This document shows positions 34,868-47,317 of a stretch of DNA of 64,000 nt, piece after piece. How positions within the stretch are numbered: position 1 is the stretch's first letter; the number at the start of each line of letters is the position of its first letter. Position numbers and translations under genes: made by a program. The stretch is taken from the NCBI GenBank assembly GCA_035236585.1, contig CP141128.1, positions 35,508,684 through 35,572,683 on the forward strand, in the 5' to 3' direction. The stretch comes from Warburgia ugandensis. Taxonomy: Eukaryota > Streptophyta > Magnoliopsida > Canellales > Canellaceae. Under the pieces are notes generated by a model. The model had not been told where the DNA came from and did not search any database. It was given only the letters and a program-made list of their open reading frames with translations.

Positions 34868-36372
34868 TATGACCGTAGGATTAGAATACTTGAAGTGAAA
34901 GATGTCTTGAAAAAGATGAAATCAGGAAAGGCCTTGGAGCCTAATGGTATACCAATAGAGGTTTGGAAGTATATGGGAGATACTAGAGTATTTTGGTTTA
35001 CCAAATTGTTTAACAATATTATAAATCAAAGAAAATGTCGAGTGAATAGAAGAAGAGCTCTATTTTACCAATTTATAAGAATAAAGGAAACATACAGAGT
35101 TAGACTAATTATTGGGGATCAAACTTATGAGCCTCACCATGAAACTTTTTGAAAGAGTGATTGAGAAGGGGTTATAACATGAGACAAGTGTATCAGAGAA
35201 TCAGTTTGGTTTGATGCCTGGGAGGTCTACTATGGAAGCTATTTTCTTATTAAGACAATTGATAGAGAATTATAGGGATTAGAGGAGGGACCTCCACATG
35301 GTCTTTATAGACTTAGAGAAAGCTTATGATAGGGTCCCTATAGAGTTAATATAAAGGGTGTTGGGCGAGAAAGAGGTTTCACAAGGGTATATAGACAGAA
35401 TTAAAGATATGTATGAGGTAGCATTAACAAATGTTAAGATTAGTAGCAGAGAGATTGGTGATTTTCCTATCATTGTTGGATTGCACCAAGGATCGACATT
35501 GAGCCCCTACCTTTTCACATTGGTTATGGATGAGTTAAAAAAAACGTCTACGCTAGGTGATTCCATGGTACATGCTATTTGTAGATGATATAGTTTTAAT
35601 TGAAAAGACAAGGGAGGGCATAAATAGAAAGCTAGAGTTATTGGGGAGAAGCATTAGAACCTAAAGGATTTAAAATTAGGTGAACTAAGAGTATATGAAA
35701 TGCAATTTTAGCTAGGAGAGGAGCGAGAGTAGAGCACCAGTAAAGATTGATAACCAAGAAGTCTCTGTAAATGACCACTTGTGGTACTTAGGATCAATGA
35801 TTCATGAGAGTGAGGAGATTGAGAGGGAGGTTATCCAAAGAATCCATGCGGGTTGGAACAAATGGAGATGGGCAGATGGAGTTTTGTGTCATTGGCGGGT
35901 TCCACTCAAGCTAAAAGGAAAATTCTATAGGATGGCTATAAGTCTACCACGCTCTATGAATCAGAGTGTTGGGCAACTAAAGAACATCATGTTCATTGGA
36001 TAAGCTTAGTAGAAATGAGGATGTTGAGATGGATGAGTGGCAAGACAAGAAATGATAGAATTAGGAATGAAAACATTAGAGGAAACTTAGGCGTAGCACC
36101 AATCGGTAACAAGATGAGGGAGATTAGACTTAGATAGCTCGAACATGTCGAACGAAGATCGAAAATGGCACCAATTAGGAGTGAGGCAATGCGAGTAGAA
36201 AGTTCTAAAAGGGCAAGGGGAAGGCCCAAAAGAATGTGGATAGAAGTGGTGAGAAAAGATTTAAAAACTTTGGGACTAAATGAAGCCATGGTACTTAATA
36301 AAGGAGAATGAAGGAAAAAGATTCGTGTGGCCGACCCCTAACTGGAAGAAGGTCGTGATGATGATGAAGCTC
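34868..36372 (+). pseudogene. 5'-truncated LINE reverse-transcriptase remnant (RTE/L1-like)
   Basis: Frames in order: VKDVLKKMKSGKALEPNGIP (34895 on), MPGRSTMEAIFLLRQLI (about 35212), LHMVFIDLEKAYDRVP (about 35292), GLHQGSTLSPYLFTLVMDEL (about 35478), the catalytic FVDD (35578-35589), YLGSMIHESEEIEREVIQRI (about 35785), LKLKGKFYRMAI (about 35910), EMRMLRWMSGKTRNDRI (about 36015), and MWIEVVRKDLKTLGL (about 36236). These are the usual RT and C-terminal motifs of a plant non-LTR element. Stops and frameshifts occur throughout (a frame change in the A-run near 35540). The 5' end with the endonuclease is missing. The copy ends in GTGATGATGATGA, a tail type seen in the RTE clade. Confidence 0.85.
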
Positions 36373-38046
36373 ACTTTAAGAATTCGAAGTCGTATGAGAT
36401 ATTCTTTCTCCTAATACAATAAGATGCAAAGAAATCTTGTTTTCTTCTTTCTATTTGTTAAACTACCTAATGATCATAATTATTATAAGTTGATACGAGC
36501 TGCTCTTAGAATATCTCAATCAGGAGACTAAGTGTCATTGTCCTTTGTAGGTTAAAGATTCTGCTGCTTGGTTTTCACCTCTTTATTTTCTCAAGATTAT
36601 TTCCTCAGCTTTACAGGCAATATGGGTGCTGTCAGAATTAGGGGATTGCACTGGACTATCATAATGAACTCTCAAAGCTTACTCTAGCCCTACTAGTATC
36701 ATATTGAACTCTCAGTCTTGTGATTTTCTGAAAGGGGCTTCAGATTAGTAGGGCACAGTCTTCCGGGCAGTTATGGTTGAAGATGCTTCTTCGATGCCAT
36801 CACATGAAATTTGAAGCTTCTTAAGCAATGTTTTCGCAAGATCATATAGTCGATTGTTTCAATACAGGCAAATGTTCAGCAGCTCCGATGACCAATTCTT
36901 TAGCCAGATGATGGATTGATAGAGAAGATGTTTTTGTGCTTTGACTTAACTTTTCCTTTTCCTCCATGCTTTCTTCTTGTTGTAGTATACTAGCCTTTTC
37001 TCTGGCTCTTGTTTCTTTCTCCATTTTGAGAGGGATTTGTGAAAAGAAGATCTCATTTAGTGAATGGTGACTAACATCAATTTCTAGTTCTTATTTTGAT
37101 TCAGAATTTCCTTTTCTGAAGAGTATTTCATTTGTATGGGAAGCTAAAGAAAATCTGTTTTCCTCCTTAAATTTGGTGGTCTAAAATGTTGTTGTAATGC
37201 GGCATAAATTGTTCATATGTGGCTCTGTATGTATTTGATAATTTTGGCAATTGGAAATTGCTCTCAATAGATACTGTCGCCTTATCAGATGGGTAAGAAG
37301 TGCATATTCTTAATGTTTTCCTTCTGATAGGTTTAAGCACCTACAGGCTTCTTAAAATCAAGCTTACGGTAAATCTTTGTTGAGTTAGTGTTAGTTGTTT
37401 CTGACCATGTGAGTGAACATTGATAAAGGGTCGAAAATTTTCTATCTTATTACACATAAATACTAGGTTCCATGTTGATATGTCTAGGTGGTAAACATTC
37501 CGTTCCCTTCTTAAATGAGTTGGAACTACACATCTTGATTTTCCTTTTAGTAGCCATAAAAAGCATGTTAGATTTGTAGCTTGCTACTTATCTTGAGAAG
37601 TGTTTCTTTGATTCCTGAAGCCTCCTAAAGTTGTTTAATTATATTAGCTGTATCTGTTGTAAATAATTCATCAAAGTACCATTGTTATTTATCTAGTTTG
37701 TATTCCAGGGAATGCTGCAGGAGTGAATGCTGAAAACATTATGTAGTTTTCTTGAAGACCTTAAGGTGGCACTTAACTCAAAGTTGGACTTGTTGACTTC
37801 TCATTTCTTTGTATTAATTTTCCTTCTAAAGTTTAAAGTGCTCGTAGTGGGGTTTTTCTTTTCTTTATGTAGAAATGTTTCAAGACTCGCTACATCAGTC
37901 ATTGACTCAGCTGAGCTGCTCCAGCTCAAACCTAGCTAGTCAATTTAGCTTACTCGCCATTCTCAGCCATGTAACAAGGGGAGTCCATATTCAAGTTTGA
38001 GTATTCAAAATATTGTTAGCAAATGTAGCAGATGACAGAAATAAGG
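36373..38046. other. Stretch without a recognised gene
   Basis: Unique-looking AT-rich sequence. A 60-codon minus-strand frame (36842-37024) starts with a good ATG context and is rich in charged residues but matches nothing I know. It is not called a gene. Confidence 0.45.
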
Positions 38047-39530
38047 ATCCTGACTCATATAACTATCTGACAATTTCTGATCGAAGACTGAAGCAGAAAA
38101 AAGATACTTTACATATTTTATGGAGCCTACCTGAATGTCCTGAAGAAACCTAGTTTCAATAAGCTTTTAAACTGGACAGGGTAGGTTTTGAACTTAGAAA
38201 GTGAGATTTTTAAGTTTTGAAGACACTCCTGGGAATATAATTAGGAATTTTGAGTTGTAGATATCCTCTGCTGTATAGGAAAAGAGGAAAAGTAATGGTC
38301 TAAATTGGAGGCATATCATAAGGGGAAGGGCTTGCAGCTAGTTTTGGAAGTGAGGAGAACATAGCTCCATGGAAACGAACTTCCTGTCCTGATAGGAAAT
38401 TTTTAGTAACTTTGATTCAATCACTGTTTATGCATAACATTTCCTATGCTCAACTTGCAAAATTTGGCTTCTATTACAACATAGATCTGACTCATATAAC
38501 AATCTGACAATTTCTGACCGAAGACTGAAGCAGAAAAAAAATACTTTACATATTTTATGGAGCCTACCTGAAGGTCCTGAAGAAACCTAGTTTCAATAAG
38601 CTTTTAAACTAGACAGGTTAGGTTTTGAACTTAGAAAGTAAGATTTTTAAGTTTTGAAGACACTCCTGCGAATATAATCAGGAATTTTGAGTTGTAGATA
38701 TCATCTGCATATAGGAAAAGAGGAAAAGTAATGGTCTAAATTGGAGGCATATCATAAATAAGGGGAAGGGGGAAGGGCTTGCAGCTAGTTTTGGAAGTGA
38801 GAAAAACATAGCTCCATGACAACGAACTTCCTGTCCTGTTAGGAAATTTTAGTAACTTTGATTCAAACACTGCTTATACATACCATTTCCTATATTCAAC
38901 TTGCAAAATTTGGCTTCTATTACAACATAGATCTGAGTCATCTGACTCATATAACAATCCGACAAATTCTGATCAAAGACTGAAGCAGAAAAAAGATACT
39001 TTACATATTTTATGGAGCCTACCTGGAGGGCCTTACATATTTTATGGAGCGTACCTGAAAGTCCTGTAGAAACCTAGTTTCAATAAGCTTTTAAACTGGA
39101 CAGGTTAGGTTTTGAAATTAGAAAGTGAGATTTTTAAGTTTTGAAGACACTCCTGCGAATATAATTAGGAATTTTGAGTTGTAGATATCCTCAGCCAAAT
39201 AGGAAAAGAGGAAAAGTAATGGTCTAAATTGGAGGCATATCATAAATAAGGGGAAGGGGGAAGGGCTTGCAGCTAGTTTTGGAAGTGAGAAGAACATAGC
39301 TCCATGACAACGAACTTCCTGTCCTGTTAGGAAATTTTTAGTAACTTCGATTCAAACACTGCTTATACACAACATTTCCTATGTTCAACTTGCAAAATTT
39401 GGCTTCTATTACATCATAAATCTGACTCATATAACAATCTGACAAATTCTGATCGAAGACTGAAGCAGAAAAAAGATACTTTACATATTTTATGGAGCCT
39501 GCCTGAAGGTCCTAAAGAAACCTTAGACCT
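38047..39530. repeat. Tandem array, about 3.2 copies of a 440-480-bp unit
   Basis: Units begin TCTGACTCATATAAC at about 38049, 38486, 38941 and 39421. Each contains GACTGAAGCAGAAAAAAGATA, CTTTTAAACT(G/A)GACAGG, GGAATTTTGAGTTGTAGATATC and GCTTGCAGCTAGTTTTGG. The fourth unit stops after about 110 bp. Unit 3 has an extra ~39-bp internal duplication (TTACATATTTTATGGAGC repeated, 39001-39050). Units 2 and 3 share a GGGGAAGGGGGAAGGG insertion absent from unit 1, so they are the most recent pair. Confidence 0.92.
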
Positions 39531-40031
39531 TAAAGAGTCTTCACAAGTTTCATAAGGTAGTTAAATCCAGCAGAAATTACAGTTACACAACTTTCTTTGC
39601 ATCTCTAGTTCCCCTCCTAGCCACACCATATTCTAGATTATATTAATCACCTATGCAGGTCTAATCAAAGAATCAGCAAGATGAAATTATTAGACAAGAA
39701 TAACTTCCTCTTACTTTCCTAGATTTCTACGTCAATCTACCTAGTAACGTATGTACATTGTTTTTCTCCAAGGAAAAGAAACTAATGCACATTTCATGTT
39801 GAATCTGCTCAACCTCATTTTTGGGCCTCCAGATGGAACTTTGTTGAACATCAGTTCTCCCTACCTTTTGCACGCATACTTGATTGGGGCTGTTAGCTGA
39901 TTCATAGCCTTTAAGATGTATGCATGCAGGGGAATGTGCAAGTAACGGTATTTATGGGGGCAAGTAACGGTATTTATGGGGGCAAGCAAGGGTACTTCCA
40001 TGATTACAAGCATCCACAACTGGTTCTGCTG
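39531..40031. other. Short stretch without a gene
   Basis: It holds no recognised feature except a perfect 2 x 22-bp tandem repeat at 39939-39960 and 39961-39982, whose unit begins CAAGTAACGGTATTTATG. Confidence 0.7.
39939..39982. repeat. 2 x 22-bp perfect tandem repeat
   Basis: Two identical adjacent 22-mers beginning CAAGTAACGG, followed by a decayed third start (CAAGCAAGGGTA). Confidence 0.9.
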
Positions 40032-40690
40032 AATGTGGTCTACCTGCCACTGAAGAAAGGTTGATTAGATAAATTAGCAATTCAAGCTTCATGCAATTTA
40101 ATGAAAATTGATGGAGTTATTAAAGAATCAGAGCAGTTTCATGTTTCTTTTGTTTCCTGAGTTGTGTTCCAGGAGTTGTCTTTGCTTTTACGACTATTCT
40201 CCGAGCAGGTATAATTTGGCTAGTGAATTAGAGTTCTTTTGAAGTCTTCTTCTAAGGTAGTGTTTCCTTGAGTTTCTTTGTCCTAGATGTCAAGGGAGTT
40301 TGCCATTCTCAATTCAATGAGGGTGGTGAAGTCTTTAGGCTTTTATTTTTGTCACTTTTTAACAGAGTTAGATGTGATCTACCTGTCAGCGAAGAAAGGT
40401 TGATAGATAAACAAGATTCAAGCTTCATCCAAAAGTTCTTCAGGAATTAAAACAGCTTCATGTTTTTTTCTCTATTAGAGTTGTGTTCCTGGAGTTATTT
40501 CTCCTTTTACAACTAGAGTTCTCCCAAAAGGTATAATTTGGCTAGTGAATGAGAGTTCTTTGAAGTCTTCTTCTAAGGTAGTAGTTCCTTAAGTTTCTTT
40601 GCCCTAGATGTCAAAGGATTTAGTCAGTCTCAATTCAATGAGAGGGAGGCAAAGTCTATATGGTTTGTTTCGTTTTCCAACAGAGTTAGA
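40032..40690. repeat. Two-copy tandem repeat, ~330-bp unit
   Basis: Unit 1 (about 40032-40373) and unit 2 (about 40374-40690) share CTACCTG(C/T)CA, GAAGAAAGGTTGAT, TTCAAGCTTCATGC/TCC, GTATAATTTGGCTAGTGAAT, GAAGTCTTCTTCTAAGGTAG and TCTCAATTCAATGAG. They are diverged by substitutions and small indels. No coding potential is conserved between them. Confidence 0.88.
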
Positions 40691-42357
40691 TGCAGCAATT
40701 CTTTCTAAACAGCTGGAGTGAAATTTTGAAGCCATTTTGGTTGATATTAATCTGTGTCCTTAAAGCTGGTTGATGGACCAAAACTTGTTTCTCAGCATTG
40801 GTATGTGTGATTCCTGCATTTATTTCCTCTCATGTTTCTAGTTGATGATCCAAGTTGGTGCCTCTCTTGTGTTTCCTTCATTGCTAAATTTTCTCTTGGA
40901 TCTTGTTTAAAGTTTCCTCTCGGTTTTCATTCCAGAATTTTTAGTCATGTAACTAATTCCATTTCATATCTGGGATTTATGCAACCTAAGTTCTGAAAGT
41001 TTCACAATTCATAAGTGATATTGGATATAACTTTCTGAAAATCCTTTAGCTATCTCCAACGTTTTCCCTGCACAAGCAACCAATTAATGGACTTGATGTC
41101 AACTTAACTTTTCTGAAAATTTCTTGTTTATGTTGCATATGCAGGGAGTTTTCTGAACCCACTTCAATTTCTTACACTTTGAAAGTTGACATGAAATCAG
41201 GAATAATGTACTTGAAACATTTGCAAGTTCTGTTTCTGAGTTATCTTGAAGTTCCAACAGTTTTCCAATTTATCTCAACGTATTCCGATGGTCTTCTTTT
41301 TAACAGGAGTATGCTGTGAGAGTTGACGCATTTATAGAATGTATTTCAGATAGTTTGGACACTTAAGGGGTGCCGGTCGAGGTGAAGTAGAATATCTCCT
41401 TCATATTGTCGATCCATGCCTTATAGGCATGTGGTTAGACTAAAAAGCAAATGGTCTAAACTACCAGGCAAGTCACCAGTCTGCAATTTGTTTTGAAGTA
41501 GTTTTCTTGAGTTGAAATTCTTGTGTTGAGTTTACTGCTCTCCAGCCATTGAGGTTCTTAGGAATGTTTTTTTCCTTTTTTTGGGGATAAAAAAGGTTCA
41601 TAGGGATGTTAGGAAACCAAATCCTGAGATCTAGGGTTATCTTCATCTGGAATTTACACCCTAAGTTGTATGGAAGTGCTCCCGTCCAGTGCATTTAGGG
41701 AGCCCTTTGTTTTATTTGTTGATATACCTCATGGAACATTATAGTTCATTCCAATGGGCCATGCAAATGCTTCTTTTCTTGGTTATGTGTTTGATTTTAT
41801 CCTAGCCTCTATGTTTGAGATGTTCCGTTGAATCTCTGGTTCTCCCTACATCTGACTTAATTAGTGCTTCTGATTTTAATCCATGCAAAAATCAAATCAA
41901 GGACTAGTGTTTGTCACCTTAAGAGTGTCTAATATCGATGGCTCAATGAGCTTAGTAACAGTGTGGAATATTGTCGAAGTAGAGATTTTAGCGGGGTCCT
42001 GCATTGAGGCTTACATTGGCAAGTTGTTTGTTTTGGATTTCATCTTTAACCCGTTATGTTGCTTATTAGAAGGAATCTTGTCTGTGGTTCTCCCTGGTGA
42101 GAGCCAATAAATTAACGTCGTAAGAAATCAATTTTCCTCGTTCAAATATCATTGTTTTGAATTGTTTATGCAGGCTCTAGAATAGCTTTGTTCCAGTCCC
42201 TGGACGGAACTGACAACCATGCCCGGGAAACTATGCTGATGAAAGAGATCTGGAATCACATAACTATTAAATATTGAGATTCAAGCTTTGATACCTTTAT
42301 GCCCCCCAAAGTACTTTGGTGATACTATGGAAGCAGCGGTAGCAACAGTCAACTTGA
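40691..42357. other. Stretch without a recognised gene
   Basis: AT-rich, unique-looking sequence. The open frames at 41473-41694 (minus) and 41883-42110 (plus) have no recognisable domains. A possible acceptor (TTTATGCAG, ending at 42174) is followed by a 34-codon open stretch to a stop at about 42278. It could be a terminal exon, but I cannot identify it. Confidence 0.4.
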
Positions 42358-42571
42358 TGCTTTCTGCGATTTGCTAGCAACCAGGCCTTTGACACTTATC
42401 ACTGATTATAAATGGGAAAATGTTACTTCCACGAACTATTTTCATAATGGCATGAATTATGAAGGCAAGCAGGTTATAAACAACTTTTGTTTTCTTTTTC
42501 TTCTTTTTTTTGGATAAGCTATAACTTGTGAGGGCCTTGAACCTATGACCTAAGCACTTGATGCTTTCTAC
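42358..42571. repeat. 205-bp tandem repeat, copy A
   Basis: It begins TGCTTTCTGCGATTTGCTAG and ends GCACTTGATGCTTTCTAC. It is colinear with copies at 51665-51865 and 51866-52057, now separated by the Copia insertion. Confidence 0.88.
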
Positions 42572-42931
42572 TGATGATGTCCATCCCCATAAATCCACCC
42601 GAAGACTCCTGCTAAGAAAAGAAGTCTATTAGAAGTAGATAATCTGATATGATTAGGAGTCCTAATCAAATAAGGATGAGAAGATAAGGATTATTTGTCA
42701 AGGTTTATCAGATAGAATTTATATTTACGTAGAATACATCTAGCTTTCCTCTGATCTTTATAAATAGGATCCAGAGATAGAGCTAAAGGCATTGGTTGTA
42801 CATCCTTCTTTAGTAGTGGATTGTTTCCCGCTCTTCCCCTTCGTGGATGTAGGCTAGACTAGGCCAAACCACATAAATTACTGTGTTCTCTGTGTGTATG
42901 TTGTTTGATCTTAACTTTATTACACATAACA
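42572..42931 (+). repeat. 5' LTR of the Copia element
   Basis: It runs from TGATGATGTCCATCCCC to TTACACATAACA and is colinear with 51319-51664. The TATA box TTTATAAATAGG lies at 42757-42768. Confidence 0.92.
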
Positions 42932-42933
42932 AG

Positions 42934-42946
42934 TGGTATTAGAGCC
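42934..42946 (+). promoter_or_regulatory. Copia primer-binding site
   Basis: TGGTATTAGAGCC, two bases after the LTR, matches the initiator-Met site with one C-to-T change. Confidence 0.85.
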
Positions 42947-43062
42947 AAGTTCACACCAGAGGATTGCCAAAATAGAGCCCAGTGAATAAGGGAGGACTGC
43001 TGGAACAAAACCGAGTTCTAGTTTAGACCCATGCCAGGTGTGGCCCAAATCCAGGCAAGGCC

Positions 43063-46000
43063 TGTCACGGCCCCAATCCCCGAGGCCGTGATTTGACTTA
43101 ATCAGGCATGGTGATTGGGCTGAGCAAGGCCTACGTGGCCTTGCTTTTATATATATTGATAAAATCTTCTCCTCTTTTTAACTACTGAGTTCTACCAAAA
43201 TTTTGATAGAGTCTCTCATATTTTTTGGACTTATGCATTTAACGTATGCAATGCGATTTACCTGATAAACAATATGACAGTTATAAAACCTTAAAGAAGA
43301 CTTGGTCTCCATACTATTCATCACAATACATCATTAACACTTGCTTGATAACTAGGAGTTCAAGTGAGTCGCACACATGCCCTATCAAAATAAAACATAT
43401 AGGATGCATAAGGCTAATTGTCAAAAATGAGATATAACTCATACTTGGCGTCAAAAATGAGATATAAACACACACACACACAATACAAAATTCAGGCTTT
43501 CTTCATTTCATTCAACCACCTTCCTCTTCTCAGCTTGACTAGTACCTACAAAATAATAAGGTGAGCTGTGAAGCCCAGTAAAGGAAAAGAACTAAACCCA
43601 TGCATATCCTACCATTCTTGTTGAGCTACACTCAAAAGCACATTCAAACCCAACCGTAGAGCATTCATTTTCATTTTAACTGATCATCTATAAAGTAGTT
43701 AGCATATACTATCAAATAAGGCATATGGGTATTAGAACAGCATTGCAGTTTATTTCAAATTCAGATATGACGCAAATACCATAACATGCAAGCAAGCACA
43801 TCCCATAACAATTCTCCATTCATGTCCAACCACAGGACATTCACTTTTCGTTTCAATAGATGAGTAACTAAGTTATGAACTTCATTCCAAATTTAAAAAG
43901 CAAACCATAAACATAACGTTCAACAAAGCTCCATACTCGTTTAATGGTTTCTTTAGCAATATTAAACAGGCATAACATTACCACCATGATCTAGTAGTCA
44001 TCTCCCTCAAGGTTTACCATCTTGAGCGGCCCATTATAAGTATCATCAACAAGGCTGCCAGATCCTTAGGGTTTACCATCTTGGGCTGCGCCAAAGTCAG
44101 GTTCCCTCAGGATTTACCATCTTACGCGACTCCACCTTAGTCGAAATCAACCAGGCAGCCATTTCCCTCAGGGTTTACCATCTTGGGTAACTCAAATCTA
44201 CCAGCTCATCTCTCAAGGTTTACCATCTTGGGTGGCTCCATTGTGATCCCACAACACTAAGCAGCCACCATCTTGGGAGGCTCAATATCTGATAGCTCAT
44301 CTCTCAGGGTTTACCATCTTGGGCAGCTCCACCATGATTCCAAGGAACCAGGCAATCCTTTCCCTCAATGTTTACCATCTTGGGAAGCTTAATACCTAAT
44401 AGTCTGTTCCTCAGGATTTACTATCTTGAGCGGCTTTGCCTTAGTTGCAATCAACCAGATAGCCCTTTTCCTCAAGTTTACCATCTTGGAAGGCGTCATC
44501 ATAGCTTACTAGGCAGCCCTCAGGGCTTACTATCTTAGGCTTGACCATTGTATAATAGTTTGCATCATCATAATAGTTAAGCATAGTAAATTAGACTATT
44601 ACATCACAATTTCAATAAGTAATTATAATTTCTATCATCTATTCAACTAAGGTGATAACATATTAATTCTACACATTTATAATGTTAATTTCAAGAGAAC
44701 AAATCAACAAGGATTTAAGGAATAGAAGGGTTTAGGGTCCTTACCTTCTCTCAAGGTATAGCTCAAAGTTCAATTGCCAGAGCCGTGCTCTCAAACCTCT
44801 ACAACGAATACAAGTTCTAAGTAAATTTTAGAATTCCATGCAATTTTTTCTATAATCACTTCTAGCTCTTTATTCACAATGTTCTTGATCTAACCTCATA
44901 TATTTAGATCAAGGATTTGTACACCAATTGGTCATTATTCAATTAGATTAGCACCATTGGTCTTACGTTGATGGTCCAGATCGAATGCATACATTTAGAA
45001 GTTTTTAATTTCCAACATTTTAGGTAAGTTATTCCACAATTCAATGCTTTTAGCCATAATTCATGGTTTGATCTCCTTTGTTGACCTTTGATATTCGCTG
45101 ATCGAGTATTGGACGGTCAGATGGGATCTCCTATCGATTTATCCATAATTGGTTAGTCATTTTTGTGATAATTCATTAATGATGGGTAATTGGAGTTACA
45201 TTTGACCTAGATGTACCTTTTGATTACATTTTTAACAGTTGGATGTTAAGATCTTAATTTTCCCCTATGCACAAACAAGCTTTTGATCATAATTTCATGG
45301 ACCAATTGATTCTTGATTGATGATCTATCTTCTCGGATGAAAAGATCATGTGTGATTTGTCCATATCTAAAAAAGTTTCATTTTTCACATTTTTTTAGGG
45401 GTCGCTGAAAAAATGTCGTTGTCACCGAAGAAGGTGACCGAATTCCAGTTGTTGCCGACGACACAGGCGACCTCGTTTTTGCGTGATTTTTCACGGGAAT
45501 GTTCAAAATTTGCTGAATTTTTGTTTTCTAGTGTTTTTCCCTTTCAATTTCTACTAAACTATTATTTTTTGCTGGATTTTTCAACAGTTTTTTGAATTTG
45601 CCCTAGGTGTTGGTTTTTGAAGATTTTGGCGCCGTTTCTTGACGGATTTTCATGAAACCAAAGGGGTTTCACTCACACTCAACGAACATTATGAACGGTT
45701 TGGATTTTCGATCCAATGCCGTTCCTCTCACTGTATTCCCTAAATTTGCAAGGTTTCTCACCATTCCAGTTTGTCGGAAAAACAATTACATGCGTGAAAG
45801 AGAAATGGAGAGGAAAAGGGAGAGTTGGAGGCTTACCCCGTCGAGCTTGTAGCTAGTGTGACCCGGAGATGGTAATCCGCCTCCCTTCTCATCACCAATG
45901 AAGCTTGGGTTGTTTGTATCTTGCCGGAGAGAATGGAGGTAGAGAAAACAAGGGATGGGGAGAGACATAAGGGCAAGGAACTTGCCAGAAGAAGTGATGA

Positions 46001-46500
46001 TCTGCGCAGGGGGTTGATCGGAAGAGGGGGAGAATTGGGGAAGGGGAGGACGACCCAGCGGGGAGAAGTGAAAGGGGAGGGGGGTTGCCGGCTTTGGCTT
46101 CCTCCTTCCCTATTGCAGACACGTGGGAGGGGGCTAGGAGCAACCGAGCACATGTGGCAAGTCTGACTCCCATGTGTCAACTCAGCTCTCATTGGGTGTT
46201 CTGGAGTAGTTTGGACAGGGGTGCCATTATCAATCTGGACCCCCTTCACCTTATTGGTAAAACTCTTTGATTTTTGGTTTTCGATCTCCGTTTCATGCAT
46301 TCTTAGTGTCATTGGAAAGCTCTCTCCGAGCATAGTCTAATGAATGACCTTTCATCATCAGTTTTCAATGTTCTTGAATTTTACTTTTTAATTACTTGAA
46401 TTTTCATACAATTTTCACTATTTGTCCCGTTTCATAGTATTTGTGAAGATTAGTGTGCCAATTTGCATTTTAATCCCCTCTTTAGGACATGGGTGTGACA
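43063..46500 (-). mobile_element. Nested solo LTR (Gypsy-like), minus strand, 3.4 kb
   Basis: The plus-strand ends are TGTCACGGCCCC (43063) and GGGTGTGACA (46500). Read on the minus strand, it starts TGTCACACCCATG and ends GGGGCCGTGACA, the usual Gypsy LTR style. Flanks AGGCC (43058-43062) and AGGCT (46501-46505) are a TSD with one mismatch. No PBS, PPT or coding domain is present. It splits the Copia leader. A ~50-bp minisatellite (44002-44552) lies inside. Open frames on both strands at 45786-46333 come from its GC-rich part. Confidence 0.82.
44002..44552. repeat. ~50-bp minisatellite, about ten diverged copies
   Basis: The core GGTTTACCATCTTGGG, followed by an (G/C)GGCTCC-like segment and a CCAGGCAGCC-like segment, recurs about every 45-65 bp. 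Copies are diverged in both sequence and spacing. Confidence 0.88.
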
Positions 46501-46575
46501 AGGCTGAGTCCAGGTGTGGCCGAGATGCAATCTAGACCTAGGCCAATTGTCCGGTAGATCTAGGGAACAGAAACA

Positions 46576-46643
<68 letters not shown>

Positions 46644-47317
46644 AAAAGGAGAGGAGTAGCAGCAAAATCACTGACTATTAAAGGGGGAAGAATAGACCAC
46701 CGAGCTGACGAGTAGCTAGTGATCAGTAGTCAGTCCGATCGATCAACAAAAAACAAAAACAAAATGAAGAAAAGAAAGGGCGTAGGTGAGAAACTCATCT
46801 ACAACCCCAAGAATCTCCTTGTTAGAAGAACGCTGCACCTCGAAGAACCTCCATGCCTACAATCGACAGGTGGATTGGTGGAAGCAACATCATAAGTTGC
46901 CATCTCAACCAAAGGAAGCAGCATAGCAAGCTGCCATAGCCAAAGAGAGGGAAGAGAAGAGGAGAAAGAGGTTAGGGGTTTTCTGTTTCTCTCCCTTTTA
47001 TACCAAGTACCTAAAAATTCATACTCTAGATTGATAAAGACACCCCTAGCAGCAAAAAATAGTGGGTTGAAAAATTGATAACAGCATCCCCTTTTAAGGC
47101 CTGAATCAATATGTTGCAAAATTACAAAGGGCATCGCTTATGTGCTAAATTAGCACCCCCTTAATTTGATAGAGACACCCCCTATATAAGAAAATTTAGG
47201 GCACTTAAATTTGTCAAAAACACCTTTCATAAGGTTTTTTTTTTACTATTCTGGACTCATTCGTAACTCCATTTTTTACAATTTTGCTCAGAAAAGGTCG
47301 AAACAAAGTGTAAAACT
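46501..47317. other. Copia leader after the nested LTR
   Basis: Non-coding leader continuing from 43062, containing the (GA)n tract at 46578-46640. No coding similarity is present before the gag ATG at 47318. Confidence 0.65.
46578..46640. repeat. (GA)n microsatellite
   Basis: A pure GA run of 63 bp in the Copia leader. Confidence 0.95.

Noticed and set aside
36842..37024. 60-codon charged minus-strand ORF with a good ATG context
   Set aside because: Short, unsupported by any family, with no exon partners or promoter. It is not distinguishable from chance.
44002..44552. Possible CRISPR-like array
   Set aside because: Repeats are diverged, spacing is irregular, and it lies in a plant LTR. 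It is a minisatellite.
45786..46333. 166-codon minus-strand ORF and overlapping plus-strand ORFs
   Set aside because: They lie inside the nested solo LTR, overlap each other, are Ser/Pro-rich and lack domains.
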